This document shows positions 9,557 through 19,464 of a stretch of 64,000 bases of DNA, one piece after another (within the stretch, counting starts at the first letter, position 1; every line of letters starts with the position of its first letter). Both the position numbers and the translations under genes were made by a program. The notes beneath the pieces were generated by a model. That model had not been told where the DNA came from, made no database searches, and saw only the letters and a list, made by a program, of their open reading frames with translations. The stretch spans positions 248,001 through 312,000 of the forward strand of contig DATGZN010000094.1 in assembly GCA_035297145.1 (NCBI GenBank), written 5' to 3'. The stretch is from QHXW01 sp035297145. Lineage in GTDB: Bacteria > Acidobacteriota > Terriglobia > Bryobacterales > Bryobacteraceae.

Positions 9557-10330
9557 CTAGCTCCCCGGCGGCAATCCCGATCCAAATCCGCCGTCCACCA
9601 CATACGCCGAGCCCGTCACGAACGAGGCGTCGTCGCTCGCCAGAAATACCGCGACGCGCCCCACTTCTTCCGGACGCCCGATACGCCACAAGGCGTGCAG
9701 CTTGCCGGCGGCCGCACGCGCCGCGGCGGGATCTGGTTGCGCTTGAAAATATCCTTCGGCGAGTCCGGCGTCGATGTAGCCCGGGCAGATGCAATTCACG
9801 CGGATGCCTTCTTTGCCGTGATCGATGGCCATCGCCTTCGTCAGCCCGATGATCGCCGCCTTGGTCGCACAGTATCCCGCGCACATCGGCTCGACAAAGA
9901 ATCCGTTCACCGATGCCATGTTCACGATCGAACCCTTGGTCGCGCGCAAGTGCGGCAGGAAGAACTTCGAGCACAAAAACACGCCGCCCAGGTTCACCGC
10001 TATCTCGTGGTTCCATTCGTCAACTGTTGTATCCTCCACAGTCTTGTTCACTTGAATGGCGGCGTTGTTGAACAGCACATGCACCTTCGCATAGACCCGC
10101 AGCGTCTCCCGCACCAGGTTCCGCACCGATTCAGGATTCGATACGTCGGCCTCGACCGCGTGCGCGCTGCCACCCATGCGTTGGATGCTCTCAGCGGTTC
10201 CCCGCGCTCCCTCATAGTTGATGTCTGCTACTACTATGCTCGCGCCGTCACGCGCGAACTCCACGGCCGACGCCCGTCCAATGCCCGAGCCCGAACCCGT
10301 AATAACGGCGATGCGGTCTTTGAGCTTCAT
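9557..10330 (-). CDS. Short-chain dehydrogenase/reductase (SDR)
   Basis: A 257-residue classical SDR. The NAD(P) loop is TGSGSGIG (11-18), with acidic Asp36 in VVADIN favouring NAD(H). NNAA is at 88-91, the catalytic Ser is at about 140 (VNMASVNG), YxxxK is Tyr153/Lys157 (YCATK), and the C-terminal signature is VTGSAYVVDGGF. Length and motifs fit glucose-1-dehydrogenase/3-oxoacyl reductase-like SDRs, but the substrate cannot be told. It is convergent with the ADOP gene (7 bp between stops) and divergent from the receiver-GGDEF gene, so it is probably monocistronic. Confidence 0.9.
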   Translation of the reverse strand: MKLKDRIAVITGSGSGIGRASAVEFARDGASIVVADINYEGARGTAESIQRMGGSAHAVEADVSNPESVRNLVRETLRVYAKVHVLFNNAAIQVNKTVEDTTVDEWNHEIAVNLGGVFLCSKFFLPHLRATKGSIVNMASVNGFFVEPMCAGYCATKAAIIGLTKAMAIDHGKEGIRVNCICPGYIDAGLAEGYFQAQPDPAAARAAAGKLHALWRIGRPEEVGRVAVFLASDDASFVTGSAYVVDGGFGSGLPPGS

Positions 10331-10418
10331 GGTGCTTAAATTCTATGCCAAAGACGCGCCCGGCGCTAAAGTTACCTCCGCGATCGGCCGATCGTAAGCG
10401 TAATAGGAGCCTCACTGC

Positions 10419-11339
10419 ATGTCCGTCCTGGTTCTGCAGGGCAATGGCGCGGAACGCGACCATTTGATATCGAGTTTAGAAATGCATGGATTCCAACCCG
10501 TGCGCACGGTGTCGGCGGTTTCCGGTCTGGCCTCTGAGTTGGCGGACCGCGAAGGTCTGAGCGCGATCTTGGTGGATCTCGCGCTGGATCAGGATCTTAC
10601 GGCCTGCCAGCAAATTCGCGCCACCGACCCAACCATTCCGCTGCTGGTGATATTCGACGAATGCTCGGCCGCGCATCTGGAAGAGGCACTTGCCGTTGGG
10701 GCCAGTGGCTGTGTTCCTGAGCCATTGAATCCACTGGAGTTAGCTGCCAAACTACGCGCCGCCATTCGGCAACACCGGTTTATTCTTCACACGGAACCCG
10801 AGGAAATCCCATCCAGCTCGGACCCGCTCACTCATCTGGCCAACGATCGCTGCTTTCAGCTCAATCTCGGTCGCGCCTGGCGGAGGGACACGCGGTCGCG
10901 AGCGCCTATCTCGTTGATCGTGCTGAATATAGATCACTTTTCGGGGTTCAACCAACTGTATGGACGCTGTGCCGGGGATGACTGCCTCCGCCGCATCGCC
11001 GGGACCATCCAGAGCGCTTTGTACCGGCCCGATGACCTGGCCGCGCATCGCGGGAGCGGGGAATTTGCCGTACTTCTATCGTGTACCGATCATGCCGGCG
11101 CGCTGGTGGTGGCGGAACGGCTGCGCGGCAGGGTCATGGATTTGGCGATTCCACACGGGGCATCATCTGTTGGCCCAAACGTATCCATTAGCTTGGGTGT
11201 GGCCACTGCAATTCCAGGCTCCGATCAGGCGCTCGACGACCTCGTAGCCACGGCCGAGCGCGCGCTTTCGCAAGCCAAGCTGCGCGGCCGGAACCAGTTT
11301 GTGGCTCTCGAAGAAGAGCGTGTTACCTGGCTGGCCTGA
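10419..11339 (+). CDS. Degenerate receiver-GGDEF protein
   Basis: 306 residues. Residues 1-118 have the fold pattern of a response-regulator receiver: the phosphoacceptor-position Asp53 is in AILVDLAL, but the N-terminal acidic pair is replaced by QGNGAERD and the usual Lys is replaced (VPEPL). Residues 135-300 form a GGDEF domain in which the signature reads GSGEF (212-216) and the first metal-ligand position is Asn170 (LNIDHF). RPDD (203-206), five residues before GSGEF, matches the inhibitory c-di-GMP site RxxD. Known family rules therefore suggest poor diguanylate cyclase activity with a possible c-di-GMP-binding role. The start is supported by AGGAG nine bases upstream. It is divergent from the SDR gene. 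Confidence 0.85.
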   Translation: MSVLVLQGNGAERDHLISSLEMHGFQPVRTVSAVSGLASELADREGLSAILVDLALDQDLTACQQIRATDPTIPLLVIFDECSAAHLEEALAVGASGCVPEPLNPLELAAKLRAAIRQHRFILHTEPEEIPSSSDPLTHLANDRCFQLNLGRAWRRDTRSRAPISLIVLNIDHFSGFNQLYGRCAGDDCLRRIAGTIQSALYRPDDLAAHRGSGEFAVLLSCTDHAGALVVAERLRGRVMDLAIPHGASSVGPNVSISLGVATAIPGSDQALDDLVATAERALSQAKLRGRNQFVALEEERVTWLA

Positions 11340-11340
11340 G

Positions 11341-12258
11341 CTAAGGCGGCGGGGCTTGCGAGGACGGCGCCGGATTGCCGTCCACTGTAACCGGCTCCAT
11401 TAATTCACTCCGAGTGCCATCTGGGTCGAACAAGTTGAGTTGATGTTTGCGGTTGATTCCCGTGCGAGGCTCCATGGTACGGGAGTAGCTCGCGCGGTAG
11501 GGACGCACCTCCAACTTGGCCTGCGCTGCAGCGACGTCCGGTGTCCGCAGGCAGATGTGGTGCTCGCTTCCGCGCTTATCTCCCGGAGGCAGATCGCGAT
11601 ACAGCATGAACTCTATGTAGTCGCCACCATCCGGCACTTGCATGTTCACCCAGGACAGCGTTTTGCCATTGCTCGACCCGCGCCAGATTTCGTGGAAGCC
11701 CAGGATCTCGCCGTAGAAGTGCATGGCCGCGTCCAGGTTGCCGACCAAAATTCCCGCGTGCCACATATGATCCGAGATGCGGCTGTCGGGCAAAAACTTG
11801 CCTTTGTCGCGCATGCTCCAGCCATCGGGCGCGTACTCGACGATCTCGATGGTATGGCCGTCGGGGTCGGTGATGTTGAAGTTCAAATTCCCGATGCGGC
11901 CCTTGGGAACGTGATCCGGCACCTTGACGCCATGAGCAGCCAGGTAGACGCGCATGCGCTCGGCGTTGTCGGTTTCGAGTGCGACGTGATGCAGCCGGTC
12001 GGCGCCAGGTTCGAGGCCGGGGAACAGCTCGAGATATTGCCGGTCGTTGATCTTGATGAAGGTGAGCGATAGCGAGCCGTCGGGATTATCGAGCCGGAAG
12101 GGTTCCGCGAAGCCGAGGAAGTCTTTGTAGAACGCGCGTGATTTTTCGATATCGCTCACGTGGAACGCTACGTGGGCGATCCCGAGAATGCGCGGGCGCT
12201 CGGGAGGTTGGGCGCGGGCAATCAGAGCAACGGACAACAACAAAAGGAGACGTTTCAT
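11341..12258 (-). CDS. Secreted two-domain VOC (glyoxalase/dioxygenase-fold) protein
   Basis: A 305-residue protein with a signal peptide (MKRLLLLLSVALIARAQ) and two VOC modules. The first (about 25-150) opens with GIAHVAFHVSDIEKSRAFYKDFLGF; the second (about 165-290) with HAGILVGNLDAAMHFYGEILGF. His and Glu residues in the VOC metal-ligand positions are present (for example HHVAL, HTIEIVEY, HHICLR). The family includes glyoxalase I, extradiol dioxygenases and resistance proteins; the exact reaction is unknown. The ATG overlaps the stop of the upstream alcohol dehydrogenase gene (ATGA), so the two are translationally coupled. A secreted VOC protein coupled to a cytoplasmic dehydrogenase is unusual. 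Confidence 0.85.
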   Translation of the reverse strand: MKRLLLLLSVALIARAQPPERPRILGIAHVAFHVSDIEKSRAFYKDFLGFAEPFRLDNPDGSLSLTFIKINDRQYLELFPGLEPGADRLHHVALETDNAERMRVYLAAHGVKVPDHVPKGRIGNLNFNITDPDGHTIEIVEYAPDGWSMRDKGKFLPDSRISDHMWHAGILVGNLDAAMHFYGEILGFHEIWRGSSNGKTLSWVNMQVPDGGDYIEFMLYRDLPPGDKRGSEHHICLRTPDVAAAQAKLEVRPYRASYSRTMEPRTGINRKHQLNLFDPDGTRSELMEPVTVDGNPAPSSQAPPP

Positions 12259-13205
12259 GTCAGCAGCACCTTCAATACGCCGCTTTTGGCCGCGGTCCGG
12301 AAAGCCTCGGGCGCGCGATCGAGCGGCATTCGCTCCGAGATCATATCAGCTACATTGATGAGGCCGTTCTTTAGCAGCTCGATCGCTGGCTCGAAGCGGC
12401 CACAGCGCGAGCCCACCAGCGTGATCTCGTTGACAATGATCGGAGCCGTATCGAATCCTGCTCTGCCGTGGATTGTGGATTTCAGGATGATGGTGCCCCG
12501 AGAACGCGTCATGCGGACGGCGTCGGTGAGACCCTTGGGCGATCCCGTCGCATCGACCACCCAATCATATTCCGCAACGGGCACGCGATCGCGCACGACT
12601 TCCGTGTCGACTCCGGCGCGGGCGGCGATGCGCAACTTCTCCTTGTGTCGGCCAAACTGGTGCACGCGATAGCCGTGGGCTTCGAGCACCTGCGCGACCA
12701 GCAGCCCGAGTTTGCCATCGCCCAGAACCGCAACGGGCGAGCTGCACGGAATTCTGACCTGATCCAGGATCTCCGCGGCTGCGGCGAGCGGCTCGATGAA
12801 TACCGCCTGCTCGGTGGGAATAGCGTCCGGGAGCACGTGCAGATTGCGCTCGGGCAGCGTGAGGAATTCGCGAAACGCGCCGGGATGCTTCACGATTCCC
12901 AGGACGGAGCGCTTAGGGCAATGTCGGCCGAGACCTTTGCGGCACCAATCGCAGCAGCCGCAATCGAGATTGATCTCACCGACCACGCGGCGGCCGATGA
13001 GATCGTGGCGCTCCGCTTCCACCACTTCGCCGACAAACTCATGGCCGGGAATGCCGGAGAAGTTGTAATAGCCGCGTTGCAATTCGAGGTCGGTGTTGCA
13101 GATGCCGCCGCAAAGCAGGCGAATGAGGGCGAAACCATGGGGCGCGCGCGGGCGGGGAACACGCTTGACCTCCACGCGCCGGTTGTTGAGATGCACGGCG
13201 AGCAT
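12255..13205 (-). CDS. Zinc-dependent alcohol dehydrogenase (MDR family)
   Basis: 316 residues, medium-chain dehydrogenase/reductase. The catalytic zinc ligands are Cys in GGICNTD (about 33-39) and His-Glu in PGHEFVGE (about 53-60). The structural zinc four-Cys loop is CGCCDWCRKGLGRHC (about 81-95). A Rossmann stretch is AVLGDGKLGLLVAQVLEAHG (about 159-178). It is shorter than typical tetrameric ADHs (about 340-350) but all core motifs are present. It probably oxidises a polyol or sugar alcohol with NAD(P); the substrate is not evident. It is first gene of a two-gene unit with the secreted VOC gene, which it overlaps by 4 bp. Confidence 0.9.
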   Translation of the reverse strand: MLAVHLNNRRVEVKRVPRPRAPHGFALIRLLCGGICNTDLELQRGYYNFSGIPGHEFVGEVVEAERHDLIGRRVVGEINLDCGCCDWCRKGLGRHCPKRSVLGIVKHPGAFREFLTLPERNLHVLPDAIPTEQAVFIEPLAAAAEILDQVRIPCSSPVAVLGDGKLGLLVAQVLEAHGYRVHQFGRHKEKLRIAARAGVDTEVVRDRVPVAEYDWVVDATGSPKGLTDAVRMTRSRGTIILKSTIHGRAGFDTAPIIVNEITLVGSRCGRFEPAIELLKNGLINVADMISERMPLDRAPEAFRTAAKSGVLKVLLT

Positions 13206-13355
13206 CGAGGTTCAGTATAAGCGATGGGGTGGCGTCCAACGCGAAGCCGGTTTTCGAATCGCTTGCCGCAAGTGCGGTCGCACTCGCCGAAGGGTCGACC
13301 AAAACTTCCGTCTGACGCTATGGTTAGTGCGGCGGGGCCACCGGATAGGGAGCGA

Positions 13356-14789
13356 TCATTCCTTGGCTGTGCGTGGAAACAGCAAAAGGCGCACATAGTG
13401 TCGCAGGCGGCGCAGCCGATAATCGAGCCGCCACGCCCACAGGACGCGCTTCAACTCGCCATCGAGCTTTTGCGCCCACGCGGTGCGCTCTTCCATCTCT
13501 TTCTCGAGGCCGCGGGCCCAGGTGGTCCGCTCCTCGACGTCCTTTTCCAGACGAAGCGCCCAGGCGGTCCGTTCGTTCACTTGTGTTTCGAGCCCCCGCG
13601 CCCATGCCGTCCGCGCCTCGATCTCCTGATGCAGGTCCTTGTCAAGCTGGTGCAGACGGTTCTCGGTGTCCGCCAGCCGCCGACAGGCAAACTCCAGCTG
13701 CCCGAACGGACTGTGCGGCCACGCGCCCCAATCATAAGCATTGGCTGCGCGCATTACGCTTGAAACCGGCAACGGCGGCCGCACGCAAAATTCCGGACTC
13801 ATGGGCGGGTGGAACACCGTTGAAACGTCGCGCTCGTTTCCCACCACTGCCAGCATGTGAGTGGGTTTGATGCGGCCTGCCGTCAGCTCCTGCTCGTCAC
13901 GGTGATGCACTCTGTCGATGAACGCCCGGTCCCAATCCGCGGTTGCGTCAAAGTTGGGTCCGAATGAGCGATCCACGAACGGATCGATGACGTTTGCAAA
14001 AGCGAGGAACAGTTGAAAATGGAAGCGCTCAACAAGCAGCGGCAGAATGTCCTGCGACCGGATGCCCTCGAAGCTCTCGCCCGAACACGCCCGGTTCTCG
14101 TAAAGCTCCTCGTAACGATCGAGCTGGCGATTCAACCGATAGGAGGGCGGTAGCTTCCGCCAGAACTCGTGGACGATTTCGACCGCTTCCGGCCAACGCT
14201 CATGGCCGTTCCGGCCGATGATGTCCGAGATGACGAAGCACCCTTGAGGTTTGAGCGAGGCCTTAACCCTTGCGAAGAGGTCTTCGAGGTTGAGTACATG
14301 ATGCAACGCCTGATTCGCGATCACAGCATCGTATTCGGCCTCGGGGTTCCATTCGTTGAGATCGGCCTGCACGGTGTGAATCCGGCCGCCCACCCCGGCG
14401 TCCACGGCGGTTGCCTGGCCACGCTCCAGCATCGCCGGATTCAGATCTACGCAGTCAATGACAAACGAATGGCCGCGGGAACACAGATGCAGTGCGATCT
14501 CGATTTCGAGGTCGCAATTACCCGAACCGATGCTGACAAACCGCAAATCGCGCGCCGTCCGGCGCTGGCACTGTTCCTGAAGGCGTTTGCAAAACAACTG
14601 ATTCGGGTTACTGAACCCGAAAGCTTCCATTTTCGGGCGAATGAAGGTGTCAGACCAGTAATGAAAAATAGCGGGTAAATCGTGAACATGCAGGCAGTTC
14701 TCATAGGTCTTCTTTTCCTCGCCCAAGCGCGCTAGGTAAGTTTCATCTTTCACGGAACGCTGGGCGGCGGAATCGCCGTACAACTGCAT
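13356..14789 (-). CDS. SAM-dependent methyltransferase with C-terminal repeat coiled coil
   Basis: 477 residues. The N-terminal two-thirds is a class I methyltransferase: VSIGSGNCDLEIEIA (about 105-119) is the SAM-binding glycine loop, CVDLNPAMLERG follows, then ANQALHHVLNLEDLF and GCFVISDIIGRNGHERWPE. From about residue 365 the chain becomes a long charged coiled coil containing four consecutive 14-residue repeats (391-446) and ending in a basic amphipathic tail (RLRRLRHYVRLLLFP). Similar repeat tails occur on surface-glycan methyltransferases, where they can act as a length ruler or membrane tether; that role here is inference. No operon partner adjoins it. The nearby 13206-13355 gap holds nothing recognisable. 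Confidence 0.85.
   Translation of the reverse strand: MQLYGDSAAQRSVKDETYLARLGEEKKTYENCLHVHDLPAIFHYWSDTFIRPKMEAFGFSNPNQLFCKRLQEQCQRRTARDLRFVSIGSGNCDLEIEIALHLCSRGHSFVIDCVDLNPAMLERGQATAVDAGVGGRIHTVQADLNEWNPEAEYDAVIANQALHHVLNLEDLFARVKASLKPQGCFVISDIIGRNGHERWPEAVEIVHEFWRKLPPSYRLNRQLDRYEELYENRACSGESFEGIRSQDILPLLVERFHFQLFLAFANVIDPFVDRSFGPNFDATADWDRAFIDRVHHRDEQELTAGRIKPTHMLAVVGNERDVSTVFHPPMSPEFCVRPPLPVSSVMRAANAYDWGAWPHSPFGQLEFACRRLADTENRLHQLDKDLHQEIEARTAWARGLETQVNERTAWALRLEKDVEERTTWARGLEKEMEERTAWAQKLDGELKRVLWAWRLDYRLRRLRHYVRLLLFPRTAKE
13452..13619 (-). repeat. Four 14-residue (42-bp) tandem repeats in the methyltransferase tail
   Basis: Residues 391-446 of the methyltransferase read EARTAWARGLETQV, NERTAWALRLEKDV, EERTTWARGLEKEM and EERTAWAQKLDGEL. 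Each unit has the pattern xxRTxWAxxLExxx, which is two heptads, so the array should form a straight alpha-helical coiled coil. The Trp at position 6 of every unit is invariant. Confidence 0.9.
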
Positions 14790-15036
14790 AGCTTCAGTGT
14801 ATCGCCCGCAGTGATATCCTCAACCTATACCAGCCCGGGGGCGAACACATCGAAGGTGAATGCTCACGTTGACAACGTCGGTGCGATTCACGGAACGCGA
14901 ATCATTCTGCTACGGTACCGGCAGCATGGCGAATTCCGTTCAGTTTTTTGAGAATCAATTTCGTGCAGTACGCCTAGAACGGGCTGATTCGCGAGGCGCG
15001 CTACACGCTCTGCTCAGCCAGTCCCATGGCGACCGC

Positions 15037-15042
15037 TACAAT
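15037..15042 (+). promoter_or_regulatory. Possible -10 element for a leaderless thrC mRNA
   Basis: TACAAT lies nine bases before the thrC ATG at 15051, which has no Shine-Dalgarno sequence. This is the spacing expected if transcription starts at or next to the start codon. No good -35 is visible, so this is only a candidate. Confidence 0.25.
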
Positions 15043-15050
15043 AAAAACTA

Positions 15051-16355
<1,305 letters not shown>

Positions 16356-16436
16356 CGGCCAGCGGAACGGCCGAGTCATTGAGACATCCCCTAAGCCCCT
16401 AGTCGGCATCCGGAGTGCGATGATTGGTGAATCCTG

Positions 16437-18374
16437 ATGACTGACTTGATATTGGCTCTCGCCAGCATGGTGGGAATGTGGCTGCTGATGGGCTGCATCC
16501 TGACTGGCATTGGCTTGCTCGTGCGTTCGTGGCTAGTCAGGGAAAATCTGGATTTTGATGATCTTTTCCGGTGCTTTTGGCTGGGATTTGCGGTCGCCCT
16601 CGGGATTCTGCTGTTATGGCACTTTTGGCTGCCTATTGACTGGCGCGCCTCGACACTGCTGACGCTGCTCGCAGTAGGCGGGCTTGTGCAGTCAAGAAGG
16701 GATCTGCTGCCAGGCATTCGAAATCTAACCGGGAAGGTGCCCTGGATCTTCGCGGTGTTCGTTCTGGCGCTGACTCTGTGGCTTGCTGACCAAGCGATCG
16801 GACCTCCCGACCTTTTCGATAGTGGAAACTATCAAATCACGGCAATTCGGTGGGCAACCAGTTATCCGATCGTTCCGGGCCTCGGCAATCTTTATGTAAA
16901 TCTTGCTTACAATAACAGCACGCTCCTGTACCACGCGGCGCTGGAATGCGGTTTCTGGTACGGGCGTTCCAGTCACCTCGCAAATGGACTGTTGCTACTC
17001 GCGCTGGTGATTTTCTGCCTGGTGAAAACGCGACATGCCTTCGTGCAAAGGGGGTTCGCGGACCTTAGGCTGGTCTCGCCGCTATTCTTCCTGCCCCTGT
17101 GTCTGACCATGGCCTGTGACTCCGTGCGGTCGTTGATTGCCAACCCCGGGACGGATTTGCCCGCGATCCTTGTCTGCTTCGTTATTTACTGGCTACTACT
17201 TGATTTTGTGATATCCGATCCAGTAGAAACCCGCAGGCGTAAGCGTTTCCATTTCCTGACCGCGACGACATTGTGCTGTTGCGCTCCCACGATCAAACTG
17301 AGCACCCTGTTCTACGCCATTTTGGCTTGGCTGGTGATCTGGATGCATTGGTGGTTCCGTTCGGCGCCTTCCCGTTCGTACCGGTTAAGTGCAAGCCTCA
17401 TATCCGCAGTTGTGGCGGCCTACTTCGGTTTTGTTTGGACCACGGCTTCGACGATACTTAGTGGCTATCCGTTGTTCCCATCCACGGTGCTTGCGCTACC
17501 GGTTGATTGGCAGATTCCGCGGATCTATGCCGATGGAGCGAATTGGGTGATTGTACTGTTCGCGCGAACGGCATATCAGCCCAGCATCTCAGCCGAAGGA
17601 TTTGCCTGGGTAGAGAACTGGTTTCGAGTTATTCTTCACGGAACCAGGACCTGGGGAATTCTGCCGCTGGCTCTCAGCATGTTCGCCTTGCTGTACCTGT
17701 TGATCACACACCGGCGTCGGGCCACAAACCAGAGTGGCTGGCTAGACGTACTATTGGTCCTGCTCCCAGGACTCGTTGCTGTGCCGTTTTGGTTCTTCAC
17801 AGCTCCGGCTTTTCGGTTTGGCGGTGTTTTCTTGTGGATCATTGCGTCACAGATATGTAGCATCGCGATCCAAGATCTAGCAAGAGTCAATGAACGTCGC
17901 GCCTGCCAAGTATTCGCCGCGTGTTGTATCTTGCCTTGCCTGAGTCTGCTGAGCATAGTACAAGTGACGTTGCGGCCAGGAATGTCTCCCTGGCGCGCAG
18001 CCGAAGACGCGCTCCTGGTCGGGCCGGGGCCGGATCATGGGCTCCACCCGGTCCATCGTACGAATCTCGTAAAGCACAGTACTCTGTATGGAGTTGAGTA
18101 TTATGTCCCGGCTGACACAAAAGCCGTGGTTTGGGAGGATCGCATAATCTGGGATTGCCCTTTGCCGGGAGGGGCGGAGGTGAACCCGTACCTCATGTTC
18201 CGAGGGAAGACATTGTCATCAGGCTTCCGGATCCGTGAAGCCATCGGACCCTGGGCCAGCCGCAATGCCCAAGCAGTCAAAAAAGCGTATGCGGAATCCG
18301 GAGGCAATGTCGGCCGTGCTGCCGCCCTGCTTGGTGTGAGCCCTACAGACGTGCGGGAGGCTCTAGGGCAATGA
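16437..18374 (+). CDS. Polytopic membrane protein (LIC_10190-like) with Fis-like HTH tail
   Basis: 645 residues with about twelve hydrophobic helices. The segment SGNYQITAIRWATSYPIVPGLGNLYVNLAYNNS (about 126-158, given here only as its position and character) resembles the conserved loop of LIC_10190-type membrane proteins, which sit in glycan loci and look like GT-C transferases; I am not certain of this. The last 35 residues are soluble and end ESGGNVGRAAALLGVSPTDV, matching the Fis-type helix-turn-helix consensus (GGN..RAA.LLG...). GGTGA precedes the ATG. It is the only rightward gene of the cluster region and converges with the first oxygenase gene (17 bp). Function unknown; glycan transfer is a guess from the family. 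Confidence 0.75.
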   Translation: MTDLILALASMVGMWLLMGCILTGIGLLVRSWLVRENLDFDDLFRCFWLGFAVALGILLLWHFWLPIDWRASTLLTLLAVGGLVQSRRDLLPGIRNLTGKVPWIFAVFVLALTLWLADQAIGPPDLFDSGNYQITAIRWATSYPIVPGLGNLYVNLAYNNSTLLYHAALECGFWYGRSSHLANGLLLLALVIFCLVKTRHAFVQRGFADLRLVSPLFFLPLCLTMACDSVRSLIANPGTDLPAILVCFVIYWLLLDFVISDPVETRRRKRFHFLTATTLCCCAPTIKLSTLFYAILAWLVIWMHWWFRSAPSRSYRLSASLISAVVAAYFGFVWTTASTILSGYPLFPSTVLALPVDWQIPRIYADGANWVIVLFARTAYQPSISAEGFAWVENWFRVILHGTRTWGILPLALSMFALLYLLITHRRRATNQSGWLDVLLVLLPGLVAVPFWFFTAPAFRFGGVFLWIIASQICSIAIQDLARVNERRACQVFAACCILPCLSLLSIVQVTLRPGMSPWRAAEDALLVGPGPDHGLHPVHRTNLVKHSTLYGVEYYVPADTKAVVWEDRIIWDCPLPGGAEVNPYLMFRGKTLSSGFRIREAIGPWASRNAQAVKKAYAESGGNVGRAAALLGVSPTDVREALGQ

Positions 18375-18391
18375 GTACCGGCATTAACTGG

Positions 18392-19288
18392 TTAGCGCTT
18401 CGACTTGACCGACAGTAGGATGTTGCGGACCCGGTTGACGCCACCGAAGGCGGATCTCTTTACGGCATCGCGCCACGCCGATTGGCCGGGTGGAACTGGT
18501 CGTAAACCTAGCCGGCGCAAAGAGTGGTTTACCCGGTATAGGTCGGCGCGATACGAATCGTGATATTGAAAATTCACGCTTAAAGATATCGAGACGTTGT
18601 TGTCATTCTTCAGCCAGTGCGGACAGTTTACTGGAATATGGACTCCGTCGCCTGGCTGCAGGTGGTATACGTGGGCCCGGTCTTGATACTGCTCCTTGTA
18701 GCGCGCCGCGTTGTTATCTACGCTCCAGAAGAGCTCCAGTTCTTCTTCTGTTAGAACATCGCGATCCTCGCGATCGAAGACATAAATCTTCTTTGAACCC
18801 TGAATCTGCAGCAGAAAGTTGCACTCGCGGTCGATGTGATACGTGGTGACGCGGTTTGGAGAAGTAATGAAAAGGATGGCCTCACGCACTTTCATCACGC
18901 GCTTTAATTCGACTCCGCTGAGTTCCTGAATCTGCGCGAGGCACTCGTCTAATAGGTCGCTATAATCCTTGTCTTTGTCGCGCCATTTGAAGAAAATCCA
19001 GGCTTTTTCATCCTGGATGCGGCGAATGGCTTCGTCAATTGGAAGTCCGCCTCGTTCCACCTCGCTCCACCGCTGGTTAATTTCGACGTCGCCACTGTCG
19101 TAATACATGTCCTCAGGGTTGGCCGCCGCTACCTTCTTGGCAAACTCGAGGAGACGGGGCAATTCGAATAGTGGGTGACCTACCAGCTGATGCCGGAGTA
19201 AGAACGAGTTGCGATTAAACTGCTCGCGAAAGCTCTGCGGATCACCTTCGATTAGCTTGCAGGCGGGCGCAATCGAGCTTCCTGGCAT
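18392..19288 (-). CDS. FIH/JmjC-like Fe(II)/2-oxoglutarate oxygenase, paralog A
   Basis: 298 residues of the cupin-like/JmjC family. Aligning by eye with factor-inhibiting HIF, the metal triad is His151, Asp153 (YHIDRECNF) and His224 (CPHW), and the 2-oxoglutarate lysine is Lys166 (QIQGSKKIYVF). All are kept, so it should be an active hydroxylase. The N-terminal 120 residues are helical with FNRNSFLLRHQLVGHPLFELPRL. The C-terminus keeps LYRVNHSLRRLGLRPVPPGQS, shared with paralog B. It has its own promoter with a TATAAT and the cluster palindrome upstream, and GAGG precedes the ATG. A role in tailoring the NRPS/PKS product, or a peptide, is inference from location. Confidence 0.85.
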   Translation of the reverse strand: MPGSSIAPACKLIEGDPQSFREQFNRNSFLLRHQLVGHPLFELPRLLEFAKKVAAANPEDMYYDSGDVEINQRWSEVERGGLPIDEAIRRIQDEKAWIFFKWRDKDKDYSDLLDECLAQIQELSGVELKRVMKVREAILFITSPNRVTTYHIDRECNFLLQIQGSKKIYVFDREDRDVLTEEELELFWSVDNNAARYKEQYQDRAHVYHLQPGDGVHIPVNCPHWLKNDNNVSISLSVNFQYHDSYRADLYRVNHSLRRLGLRPVPPGQSAWRDAVKRSAFGGVNRVRNILLSVKSKR

Positions 19289-19310
19289 GGTGTAAACCTC
19301 GGTATTATAA

Positions 19311-19316
19311 ATTATA
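19311..19316 (-). promoter_or_regulatory. -10 element of the paralog A oxygenase gene
   Basis: Read leftward, TATAAT (a second overlapping copy starts seven bases further on) lies about 22 bp before the ATG. The matching -35 position holds no TTGACA-like sequence, which fits a promoter that needs an activator. The palindrome at 19357-19368 ends 40 bp upstream. Confidence 0.6.
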
Positions 19317-19356
19317 CGGCACCGTTGGCGGCGGGCCCAGCCGCTCTCGCTCGGCG

Positions 19357-19368
19357 AGTACTAGTACC
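19357..19368. promoter_or_regulatory. Putative operator, cluster palindrome copy 1
   Basis: AGTACTAGTACC contains the perfect 10-bp palindrome GTACTAGTAC (19358-19367). It sits 69-80 bp upstream of the leftward oxygenase A start, in a gap without genes, 40 bp before a TATAAT. The same core recurs at 35917 and 37295, and with one mismatch at 40132. Confidence 0.6.
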
Positions 19369-19464
19369 AAGCCTTGAGCCGCGGGATTCCATTTCCGTGG
19401 CCGGCAATGTTGTGCGCGGCAGCCGTCTCCGCTGACGTGCCCGCAAGCCCGCGGGGAAATCGGA

